From Berberis thunbergii (taxonomy: Eukaryota; Streptophyta; Magnoliopsida; Ranunculales; Berberidaceae), in contig QNQO01000502.1 of assembly GCA_003290165.1 (NCBI GenBank), positions 248,001 through 312,000 on the forward strand: a DNA stretch of 64,000 nucleotides, in the 5' to 3' direction. The notes under the pieces were generated by a model, which did no database searches, was not told the origin of the DNA, and saw only the letters and a list, made by a program, of their open reading frames with translations. Positions 45,944-55,963 of this stretch are shown here, piece after piece. Both the position numbers and the translations under genes were made by a program. Every line of letters begins with the position of its first letter. Position 1 is the first letter of the stretch.

Positions 45944-45950
45944 TATAAAT
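45944..45950 (+). promoter_or_regulatory. TATA box candidate for the WNK gene
   Basis: CTATAAATA in a CT/CA-rich context, followed by a CT-rich leader (TCTCTCCTTCTCTGCTCTG near 46011). Transcription would start about 30 bases downstream. Confidence 0.6.
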
Positions 45951-46129
45951 AACCTCTCCTTCACACATTCAATTTTTCATTACCTCTATTACATTTTCTC
46001 ATACTTTTCGTCTCTCCTTCTCTGCTCTGAGAGCTCTCTTCGCTGTTCCTTCGCTCAAGCTGTCTCTCTAGAGAGTCTCAATTGATCGAAGGTTCGATAG
46101 TGAATCAATAGAAATACATCGAAGCTGCA

Positions 46130-46216
46130 ATGGTTTGAGAAGCTTAGGTTTGAATTCTTGGTGATTTGTTTATGACATTGGGACTTATTATTACAAAGCA
46201 TTTTCATAACTTTTAG
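46130..46216 (+). promoter_or_regulatory. Two upstream ORFs in the WNK leader
   Basis: ATG-GTT-TGA at 46130-46138 and a 14-codon ORF from ATG 46172 to TAG 46216 (MTLGLIITKHFHNF). Both precede the main ATG at 46237, provided no leader intron removes them. Upstream ORFs can lower translation of the main frame. Confidence 0.5.
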
Positions 46217-46236
46217 GGTTAGATCGATAGGACAGA

Positions 46237-47993
46237 ATGCAGTGCGTTGTTTCTGATCTTACTGATAAGGACGCTGAGCTGTTCGTGGAGGTCGATCCGA
46301 CGGGACGATACGGTCGATATCACGATCTACTCGGTGCAGGAGCTGTGAAGAAAGTGTATCGAGCATTCGATCAAGAAGAAGGAATCGAAGTGGCATGGAA
46401 TCAAGTCAGATTAGCTTCGTTTGTAGACGATAAGGCTATGATCGATAGACTCTTTTCAGAGGTGAGATTGTTAAGGAATTTGGAAAACAACAACATTATT
46501 GTTCTGTACAATGTGTGGACGGATAGAGAGCAAAACACATTGAACTTCATTACTGAGGTCTGTAATTCTGGAAATCTTCGAGAGTATAGAAAGAAACATC
46601 GCCAGGTTTCGATTAAGGCTTTGAAGAAGTGGTTTAAGCAGATCTTGAAAGGATTGGAATATCTTCATACTCATGAGCCTTGCATCATTCATAGGGATCT
46701 CAATTGCAGCAATGTCTTCGTCAATGGAAACATCGGACAGGTAACGCCAATTATGTACTTTTATAGGATATCATATTTGTTTTTTCGAAAATACTAATGA
46801 CGAAAATAGTAGGAAATTGCCAATGGCATGACAACGGTTAGAGATTGGTTGGGTTTAAACCCAGCTTGCGACATCTTTATGGATTCTGGGATGTTATAAA
46901 AACCCTTGCTTGCTTTTCAATAAAAAAAAAGAGTAGGAAACTAGGTTTTTGCAACCAGGGTTTCTGTAACAGGGTGATCACATTGAAATTTCCAAAGTGT
47001 TTATGTGTATTTTGAGGTTGTTCTCTGATTATGCCGAAGTTGTCTAGACAGTCAGACTTTAAAACCATTTTTTGGCCAAAGTTTAGGTTTTTTTTTTATA
47101 CTTTTATTCATTCTCTTTATAAATATTATCTATAGAATGATTAGAAATGTAAAAAACCCAAAGCGTGACAAAAAAATGGCTATAAATTCTGACTGCTTAG
47201 AATTGAGAAATTATACCGGATGTTTTGATTGCAAAACCAGATTTTCTAACCTGACTCAAGGTTTTTTTTGGTTTCTTGAATGAGTGAGGCTAGGGAATCA
47301 GGTTTTGCAACCATGTTTTATAACCATATTGAAGTGGTATCGCTAGAAGAGGTTTTTTACAATCTCGATATACATATAAACACTTTGGGGATTTCATCAT
47401 TCTTTCAATATCACGCCGTATCATTATGGTTACAAAACCTAATTGCAAAAACATGATTTCCTAGCATTTTCGTTATTGAATTATTTACTATTTTACTTTG
47501 CTTGAATAGAATCTGTTGTGCCGTTTGTTTATATTATATAGGCATTGGAGATAAAAAGAAATGTGGCTAAATTAGGGTTTATATATAGGTTAAGATAGGT
47601 GATCTGGGATTTGCAGCAATAGTAGGTCAAAGCCATGTGGCACATTCGATGATTGGGACGCCAGAGTTTATGGCGCCGGAGCTATATGATGAGGACTATA
47701 CAGAGTTAGTGGACATTTATGCGTTTGGGCTGTGTGTGTTGGAGATGGTGACGTTGGAATTGCCATACAGTGAGTGTGATAGTATAGCGAAGATTTACAA
47801 GAAGGTGTCTTCCGGGATGAGGCCAAAAGCTATGGAGAAGGTGAAGGATCCCGAAATGAAGACCTTCATCGAGAAGTGCCTCGCTCAGCCTAGAGCGAGA
47901 CCTTCTGCTACTGACTTGTTGAAGGACTCGTTCTTTGACGGTCTTGATGACGATGACAACAACAACAACAACAGTTACACTTCTTTTTGTTAG
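46237..47993 (+). CDS. WNK11: WNK (with-no-lysine) protein kinase, WNK11-like
   Basis: Two exons, 46237-46740 and 47589-47993, phase 0, 302 residues, close to the short plant WNK11 type. The glycine loop is [13 protein letters not shown], with the WNK-type catalytic lysine inside the loop; the usual beta-3 lysine is replaced (EVAWNQV). The catalytic loop is [19 protein letters not shown] and the metal site is GDLGF. The activation segment is [19 protein letters not shown], followed by [20 protein letters not shown] and a final AQPRARPSA block. The tail [15 protein letters not shown] is low complexity. The HRDLN in place of HRDLK is, as far as I recall, shared by WNK11-type members. Plant WNKs act in ion/osmotic signalling, flowering time and sugar responses. 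The 848-bp intron contains a SINE. Confidence 0.95.
46817..46931 (+). mobile_element. SINE, family S2, in the WNK intron
   Basis: Starts at about 46820 with GCCAATGGCATGACAACGG; B-box-like GGGTTTAAACCC at 46851-46862; ends in CTTTTCAAT plus A9. Flanked by AGTAGGAAA at 46808-46816 and 46932-46940. It has the same head as the copies at 8131 and 5337. Confidence 0.8.
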
Positions 47994-47999
47994 GATTTT

Positions 48000-48690
48000 T
48001 TTTAGAGGTTTTGTTCTAGTTTGAGTTCATTTTAACCCACAAATAAGATGGTATTTCGTGTTTGCTTTCCCTTAGAAGATACAAGTTCAATATCTAATTT
48101 AGAGTTAGAATTAATCACTTTCTTGATGCTTTTGTGTATGATTTGCTTTAGAAGCGAAAACAAATAATCTTGACGAGTGATCTACTTGAAGAAACCAATA
48201 GAAGAAATGCTTGTACTTACTTTTGTTGTTTAAAACACGCCCTCTACTCAAATAAGAAATTCATTGAAGACCATTATTAGGCTAAGTGGGTTTTACCTTA
48301 TACAGTGAGTTATTTTCGTCTACCTTCATCACATTTTTGTGGTACCATTTAGTTGTGTTTTGACATGTACCTAGAATTTTCTTATGAGTTACCCGCACAA
48401 TGTTATTTGGGGTTAGAGTTATTTCGTGTCGAATGATGGCCTAAATATAATTATAAGCAACCCAAGCTTCACTAATTGTGTGGTGTGCTCACAGGTTGGT
48501 TTTCTACCCACCTTCAACAGCCAGGGCAATCAACCATGGGAGGGTTGGACTATTTTATATTTTTACCCATTTTTTTAAAACACAGCGACAAACATTAGTT
48601 ATAAAATGGGTAGAAGTATAAAGAGCCTCAATAACTGATAGTCCTGACTCTCTAAAATTAGGGCACCTTCACATTATCGGATTCTATTTT
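48000..48690. other. WNK 3' flank, no further gene
   Basis: AT-rich 3' UTR and spacer. No ORF with a recognisable domain. Confidence 0.4.
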
Positions 48691-48696
48691 AGAGCA

Positions 48697-48850
48697 ATTC
48701 TACATGGCGAGGAAACGAGTGAGGGGAGGGAGGTGGAGGGGGGTGACCGTTCACCTCCATTGAGATGCGTGCTGTCATTTTTTGCGCACACATTCCGAGG
48801 GGGTGAACAGTCCACTCCCTCCCCTCGCTCGTTTCCTCGCCATTTAGAAT
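48697..48850. mobile_element. GC-rich foldback MITE, copy 3
   Basis: ATTCTACATGGCGAGGAAACG on the left mirrors CGTTTCCTCGCCATTTAGAAT on the right. The arms extend through GAGGGGAGGGAG, giving a near-perfect hairpin of about 50-bp arms. Same family as 392-785. Confidence 0.75.
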
Positions 48851-49092
48851 TTTTGATGTCAAAATGCCCCTTTTGCACAAATTCATTTTTATTTTGATTA
48901 TTGATTCATCAAATAAGTTGAGTATGACTTGGTATTTGCATAGTCGATGAGTCATGTATTTAATCTTTGCTCATAAACCTGTTTCACACGGAACGAAAAT
49001 AACTTTAGCTCAACTTACATAATTACATTATTCTATGTTATAGTCCAGGACGATGGATGTATAAATATGGACTTAGCTTTCAAATAACAGAA

Positions 49093-49207
49093 ATTCTAAT
49101 TGTCGAGGAAACCAGTGGTGGATCGTGATGCGGGCAGGGGATGGGAGGCATGTATCACGAGGGGAATAAAGGGTCCTCCCTCCCTCGCTGTTTTCCTCGC
49201 CAGTTAG
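49093..49207. mobile_element. GC-rich foldback MITE, copy 4 (short)
   Basis: Left ATTCTAATTGTCGAGGAAAC; right GCTGTTTTCCTCGCCAGTTAG. The interior is reduced. Confidence 0.6.
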
Positions 49208-49724
49208 CCAAGCTCTCCAAATAATATTGGATTTAGTCTACTATAGTTAGTTGATGAACCCTGCGTGAACACGTCTGAACGTCTAAACCTAATTAAGGAT
49301 TTTGCTTTGTAGATTTCTTTATTATGATTCCAAGTAGTTAACACTTAAACTTTCAATTTCAAATTGCAGCAGAATAAGAAATTATAATCGACTATGGGAT
49401 GGTAACCTCCCATTCAACTCAAAGACCCAGATCTCAATTCACCATTCAAACAGACATGATCATTACCATAAAACATAAAAGGATATCATACCTAAAAGGT
49501 TTGCAACAAAATCAAAGTTCTCACATAAACCATATTAGACCCCACAAACTCTGTCACTTGGGCACTTTCATAGTTCATCAAGATTTTTTCACAAAGAACA
49601 CTCAAATTCAACAACTTGAATCTCTACAGACAACAACTCTAATTCATGGGTATCAACTGAGTTCCAATAGATAGGTTTCAAAGCCATCAACTTGAAAACT
49701 TTATTCTTTCAACAGTTTTCAATA

Positions 49725-49899
49725 ATTAGTTCGGGACGGGACGGGATTGGCGGGATTAAAAATCTCCATCCCATTTTAGATTGGGACGGGACGGGATCAT
49801 GATGAAATTATTCAATCCCATTAAGACCCGAAAAAATCGGGTCGGGACAGGACGGGATCGGGACGGGAACGGGATCGCGGGATGGGATGCCCACCCCTA
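49725..49899. mobile_element. Family 1 hAT element, 5'-truncated right end
   Basis: GGGACGGGA-rich subterminal block ending GATGCCCACCCCTA at 49899. The right flank ACTCAGAG also occurs at the equivalent place in other units of the neighbouring tandem array (near 50500), which identifies the target site. The left end is missing. Confidence 0.75.
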
Positions 49900-50590
49900 A
49901 CTCAGAGTACTACAATTTTTGTGTTTTGATCAGCTTGAGAATCAGTCTCGATCGAACATATAAATATTTTTTTTTTTGAAAGGCAATCGAACATATAAGT
50001 TGGCAGAAAGCCAGAGATATTATCTCGTTTTCATTACGAGATATATTTGCACGACTTTAGTAAAATGACCATAACGTGCCTATTTCAAAATATTTTCAAA
50101 TGATTCAAGTTGTGTTTATTAGATAATTCAGAGTAATACAATTTTTGTGTCTTGATAAGCTTGAGAATCTGTCTCAATCGAGTATATAAGTTGGACGATA
50201 GTCAGAAACACTATCCTATTTTTATTGCGAGACATATTTGATCGATTTTAGTAAAATGACAATAACTTGCTCATTTCAAAGCATTTTCAAGTGATTCAAG
50301 CTGTGTTTATTAGATAAATCAAAGTAATACAATTTTTATGTGATGAGGTTGAGAATCGGTCTCGATCGAGCATATAGGTTGGCAAAAAGTCAGAGACACT
50401 ATCCCATTTTCATTGCGAAACAAATTTGCGCGACTTTAGTAAAATAACTTGTTCATTTTTAAAACATTTTCAAATGATTCAAGTTGTGTTTATTAGATAA
50501 CTCAGAGTACTAAAATTTTCGTGTTTTGATGAGTTTGAGAATTGGTCTCAATTGAGGATTTAAACTGGTCGAAAGTTGCCCTATTTTTAA
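49900..50590. repeat. Tandem array, about 3.5 units of 180-226 bp
   Basis: TCAGAGTA(C/A)TACAATTTTT recurs near 49902, 50128, 50319 and 50501, with shared blocks TTGAGAATC.GTCTC and TCAAGTTGTGTTTATTAGAT between them. Spacings are 226, 191 and 182; the first unit is longer because of an extra T-rich segment near 49965. Identity between units is moderate by eye, so the array is not recent. A hAT element is inserted at its left edge. Confidence 0.85.
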
Positions 50591-50766
50591 GTTACAGTTT
50601 TTTTTCAAAAACAATTTTTTGGGTGGTGTGGGTTAGCAAAAAAAAAAATAAATACATAATGGTGTGAGACAATGCTTTTGATGGTGTGAAATAATCGCTC
50701 TGTTTTCAATATTCAATTTGGTGTTTCTATTGCCAAACTTGATTCCCACTCATTTCTCAAAGAAAA

Positions 50767-50944
50767 ATTCTAATTGTCGAGGGAACCAGCGAGGGATCCA
50801 CATGGGGGGTGGGAGCCGTTCATTTCTCCGAAATGCGTGTTTGAACATTTGAGATGCGTACATTAAAAATTCAAGCGCGCATCCCGGGAGAGATGACCCC
50901 CCCCCCCCCTGTGGGGTCCCTCGCTGTCTTCCTCGACAGTTAGA
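50767..50944. mobile_element. GC-rich foldback MITE, copy 5
   Basis: Left ATTCTAATTGTCGAGGGAAC; right TCGCTGTCTTCCTCGACAGTTAGA. The interior has GCGCATCCCGGG and a C14 run (50897-50910). Same family as copies 1-4. Confidence 0.75.
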
Positions 50945-50959
50945 CGGGTTCGAAAATGT

Positions 50960-52690
50960 GGCGGCCTTGTTAATTAGCTGTCCATTTTGCTAAAAAGGAT
51001 TAACGCATCTAAGGCTCACCTAAAAAAAAAAACAGGTAGACTTTGCTTTTGCAAGGAAGTTTAGTCCTAAGCTTAACAACCCCTTTTATCTTTTAAGACT
51101 GCTAATTGATATTAGAAGTTGGTGTTGAGAACAAACAAAATAACGTATATATTTATTTCAAATAAATGCTTTGATAGTATAAAGATTATAAATTGAATAC
51201 AACGAAATCAAAATAAAATAAATAAGTTCACTTACTTGTATTGCAGATAGAGGTTTGCAAAATCACTATGTCTTGAATTTGTAGAGTTGCTACGTCTTGA
51301 ATTGTAGATAGATGTTAGCGGAGATGCTATGTTCCATAGACAAATTTCGCTTCTAACAGAGTTGTAGTTCGTTAGACGTCTGACTATCAGGATTCAACTA
51401 TCTATTATTAACACCCTAACACAAGGATGTTGATTCTGACGAATTTATTAAATGCTCTCTCTCAGATGTGTATGAGTGAATGAATAAATTTGAAAAAATT
51501 GTGTGTTGAAGAACAAGTTTTCCTCTTCAATATATAGAGAATAAAAACAAATTATATCTCTTAAATTAAAAAGGTGTGTTGATCAAATATAACCGTTCTT
51601 ATTTCAAATTCAAAAGTTTGAAGTGCGAAAAAAGCTTTAATCAATGGAGCACAAGAGCCCATCTTTTGCTAATCTTGCCTCGTGAACTACTATGGACGCT
51701 GATGGTCTAACAAAAACATGCTGTGACCATCCTCCTTCGAATGGGCAATATATTGATGTGTCTGGCATTGAAAAAGATTAGTCCAGTGGTCTTTAGTTAT
51801 ATGCTTTCTAGCTCTCTTTTGGGTCTTTGAGTTTTGATTCCCATTTTATTCCAAGTTCAACCTCAAAATGCATTTATCTCCTAATTAGTTCCAGGATAAC
51901 GTAGTTTTTCTAACAAACAATTAAACAAATTAAACAACAATCCAGAGTTTGGAGTGATTATTTGTATTGGGAGTATCTCTATATTGATGCACCCGAATGT
52001 TACGCGCCAATGAATCTATTTGAATCCACCAATTTGCTGAGTTTCGTTCCTCCCAGTTTTAGACAGTCAGGTTTTATAATCACTCTTTAGTCAGATTTTG
52101 GATTTTTTATATTTTTATCTCTTCTATAGATAATGATTGTGATTGTGTTTTAAAGATGAGAGGTAAAAATGTAAAACTATCCAAACTTTGCTAAAAAATG
52201 ACTTTAAAGTCTGACTACCTAGACAAACTCGTTTAGTTATGCATTTTGTGAGAGAAATTATTATTAGAATTTGTAGCCGATCCAATTTGTATTTGTGCAC
52301 CCTGTCCTATTTTTCAGTAACATAAACAATCATATCTCAATTTTCGCCACAGGAACAGGAGTACAAGGGTGTATTGGACAAAGCTGTTGTTTTCTTTTTA
52401 TTTATTTATTTTTAATTTTGGAGGGGTGAGCTTTTTTGAGTTTCGGGCCTAAATTTTATAGTGTTTTCTAAAAATATACTTGCTGACAGACAGAAATTAA
52501 GAAAAAAATTTATGGAAAACGAAAAAAAAAAATGTTGGAACAAACAATATATTATGATTTTTAAATGATAAAAGAGTAAACTGTTAGGTTTCTATTTTTC
52601 CAAACACTTTCCAATGGTTGACAGGTAGATTGCGAAAACAACAAAGAAATTGAATGAAGGCTGCCAATATAGTATTCTCTCACTAGTCAG
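50960..52690. other. Intergenic region, no gene seen
   Basis: AT-rich, with no recognised domain. Around 51240-51310 the phrase CTACGTCTTGAATT appears in near-duplicate. No element could be delimited. Confidence 0.35.
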
Positions 52691-52702
52691 TGAACATAAA
52701 GT

Positions 52703-52774
52703 GCCCTTATAGCTCAGTGGTAGAGCGCCAGTCTTGTAAACTGGAGGTCTGTAGTTCAATCCTGCATGGGGGCA
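52703..52774 (+). tRNA. tRNA-Thr (anticodon UGU)
   Basis: 72 nt folding as a cloverleaf: acceptor GCCCTTA/TGGGGGC with two G-U pairs and discriminator A; D arm GCTC…GAGC containing the A box; anticodon stem CCAGT/ACTGG with loop CTTGTAA (anticodon TGT); T arm TGTAG/CTGCA with TTCAATC loop (B box). It is followed at once by TTTTTATTTTTTAA, a pol III terminator. No intron. CCA is not encoded, as normal for nuclear genes. Confidence 0.95.
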
Positions 52775-53150
52775 TTTTTATTTTTTAATTTATTTTCAGT
52801 TTACTCCAACTTCTCAATGTTAAAACTCTTTTATCTAAACTCCATATTCAACCATTGCAAATAAACACAAAAACATTACAGGAAAATAATGAGCTATAAA
52901 ACCCCCATAACGATTTCAGGCACTTCTATAAAATGGATGGGATTTGGAGTTTTATTGCTTGATGCTACTCAACACACACTTATATTACCTTATCACACAA
53001 AATACCGTGATACTAAAATGCCAAACTTGCTCGGCTTAAGAAATTCAAGAAGAAAAATCATGAACATGACTCTATTTACATGATCAAGTTTGACATCTTC
53101 AAGTACAACTCACATTTTGGACATGCTATGGAATAAGTTCATGTTGTAAA

Positions 53151-53165
53151 TTTTATTTATTTATT

Positions 53166-53207
<42 letters not shown>
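53151..53207. repeat. (TTTA)n(TTA)n compound microsatellite
   Basis: About six TTTA units followed by about ten TTA units. It lies 25 bp left of a hAT insertion. Confidence 0.95.
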
Positions 53208-53208
<1 letters not shown>

Positions 53209-53231
53209 TGTTTTATCATGCCCATAAAAAA

Positions 53232-54199
53232 CAGTGTTCTAAAAAATGCAAAGTGGTGGGCGGGCGGCGAGCAGGTGCCTAGCGTCCAGGAGCCTAGGCG
53301 ATTTTAGGTTTTGTATTATAACTTTTATAATTTACAAAAGTTAAGCATAATACCTTATCAATTACTTCCAATTTAATGCCAAAATACACAAATAATCAAA
53401 CATGCACAAACTCCATAATTATATTACCAATTTAAGAAGAATGGAACTTAATAAGTAAAACGAAAATTTGGGAAAGGTTAGATGATGACGATGCAGTGAC
53501 AGGTGATGCTATGGTAGATGACAACACAAGGACAACAACAGTACTAGTTCAACTACAAATAACAGAGATAACAAATTCAATAACTATATATTTTATTTTC
53601 TGATGTTGGCGTCAACATCATTTCTCTCACTGGAACCTATGGTGCAACATCAGTAAATGAAACAAGGCAAGTTCTAGATACCATGGGTAGTGTTTTGATG
53701 AGACTTTAAATGCTACATGTTGGATCTAGATAAAGATTGGTGAAATGTCTACCTTGTGTGTTTGATGAGATGGAAGAATAGATAAGAAAGTACTTGTTTG
53801 CTGTGGCTGGAGCTAGAGAGAGCTCGGAGTCGCCAGAAAGAGATTGATGGATAAGGAAATGCAAAGACTCTGGACTGAGCTCAGAGTCGCTAGCTGGAGC
53901 GTCTGGAAACTTTGGACTGAGCTCGAAGCGTTTGGAGACTCTGGACTGTGCTTCCTCGGAGTCTTCATTAGACTCTCTTCTTTTTTCTGTTTTCTTTCTT
54001 ATGTTTTGCAATTGCAAAACCTAGATCTCGATGGGAAGTGATTGATAGGGGTTGGTTATTTGCAACCAGGGAAAAAAAAAACCTTGCATAGATTTAGACC
54101 CGGCTAGAACCCGCCTAGGCGCCTACCCGATTTTTCACCCCGCCCAACCATTAATCTGGGCGTTTCTCTAATGGCCAACGCTCGTTTTTTAGAACACTG
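53232..54199. mobile_element. Complete non-autonomous hAT element (968 bp), family 2
   Basis: It begins CAGTGTTCTAAAAAATG and ends CGTTTTTTAGAACACTG. It is flanked by ATAAAAAA at 53224-53231 and 54200-54207, a perfect 8-bp target duplication. The subterminal regions carry GGCGGGCGGCG and GCCTAGGCG words on the left and CCTAGGCGCC on the right. Internal ORFs are short and show no transposase signature. Confidence 0.92.
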
Positions 54200-54209
54200 A
54201 TAAAAAATC

Positions 54210-55960
54210 ACCGCGCTTCAATGAATTTGAGGGATTCATAAAGGGAGTTGCTATTTAATAATGACTTATCATTTTTTTATAATAACAAAAATAATTTATT
54301 GCGAACTTTTGTCATTTAGGATCGTTAATTGGCTATTAAATGAAATAACAATAATAACCATCATCTATAAACTATAAAACTAAAATCTAGTCACACATTC
54401 GTTAAATTTCAATGTGTTCATTACCCATACATGGGTTGACAAAACCAATATGTATTAAAATTAAAAAATATAAATCAATACATAAATTTCAAAACTGTTG
54501 CAATTACCATATAAAATTCCAAAAAATTGCATTCAAAACCTTAAAAAAATCGATATCCAAACATTTACATTATGAATCATTTATACAAAGTCCCCAATCA
54601 ATAATGAGTAATGCATTTTTTAAGTTTTAATATTAACAAAATTTGTTTGGGTACACCAAACATTTTTTAAAAGCTAAATCTAAAAGATAAAGTTGTGGAC
54701 ATCGAGCCAAACAGTTGAGTACATGTTGCAACTCCCTTCATAAAATGTTGTTTACTAAAAAATGAAGGTCAGACTAGGGATTAGACGGATAATTTTAAGT
54801 TCGGGTTAAAAACTTAAACCTAGCTAGGCTGGACCTCAATCGCAACGAAGCTCGTGGCGTCAAAGTTAGGTCAGACTAGCCAGATTACACACCCTGATCT
54901 GAACAATCCATTTGGTCTCTAAGAATTGATTGATCCAAATAAAAATATAGGCAATTGGTGAATACATACATTGTTTTAGGGAATATAGAAATTGTGGGGA
55001 TTGAGATTTTGTTGGGAGTAAGCAAACAAACTCTTTCCCCTTATTTCAAATACCCAAAAAAACTACATCCGAATTTTCAGAAGCCGTGCCGTCTTGGGCG
55101 TTTTGCCATGTGATTTGTCACAAAGTAAACAAAGCTTTCTCCGCAATTCATCTCTCATCTCATTCCCCCATTCTATTTCTTTATTTTTCTATGTGATTTG
55201 AGCAAAACTTCTGTGCAACTCTTTGTAGCATCGACATAAGTGAATCGCTGTAGCTGTTAATATCAGATCGACGCCTTTTCGTGATAATAGTAGCTCATGG
55301 TGCCTAGTGATTTCATAGATCCGTCTATTCTGACAGTTTAAGCTTTTAGAATAAATGACAATTCAACTAAAAAGTTTTTTAACGTACATTGTTAAGAGTT
55401 TTGAGTGAATATGACTCAAGACTTCCCAAATGTACCAATGTTTTTATTCAAATAATGACTGCTATCTTGAGGCTTGTCGACGGATGCGGAACAAACCCTG
55501 ATAGGATCATGAGATGAATGGTTGAGATGGAGTTGATATAAACAAGTCATTAGTGTAAGTGTTACACTGAATCACATCACAAGAAATGGTGGAAAACTTT
55601 GTTCCTCCATTCAAGTGTCCGAGGAGATTGAATACAAGCACAAGAATTCAAACTCCCCAGTACTCGAGAAACGCCTTTGAAGCCATAAATTTTGCCCACT
55701 CGTGTACATACTTTGACTTGTTTACACATTTGCACTAGTTTTCTACTGATAAAACTACCATTTCTTCTCACTTTCATGGCTTCTTTTTCCAAATCCCACA
55801 ACCTCCCCCACTTGTTGCTTTCAATTCTTGAGACAACAGGTTTCGACGCATTCTTCTCGTTGTACATTAGACCCTATTTTCGTATCGTAAAGTTCAAGCC
55901 ATACAGTTGCTTGCATGTACTTAAAAGAGTTAAAGAGAGAGTTTACAACATAGTGGTATA
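54210..55960. other. Intergenic region and NPH3-gene 5' flank
   Basis: AT-rich sequence with no confirmed gene. A 96-residue minus-strand ORF at 55867-55577 is free of low-complexity sequence, but I recognise no family. Its right part should hold the promoter of the NPH3-domain gene. Confidence 0.35.
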
Positions 55961-55963
55961 GTG

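Noticed and set aside
1621..53207. CRISPR-like spaced repeats
   Set aside because: All periodic sequences are microsatellites, coding repeats or tandem arrays without equal unique spacers; the genome is a plant nuclear genome.
55577..55867. 96-residue minus-strand ORF upstream of the NPH3-type gene
   Set aside because: Composition is protein-like, but no family was recognised and no splice partners or leader were evident; not enough support for a gene.
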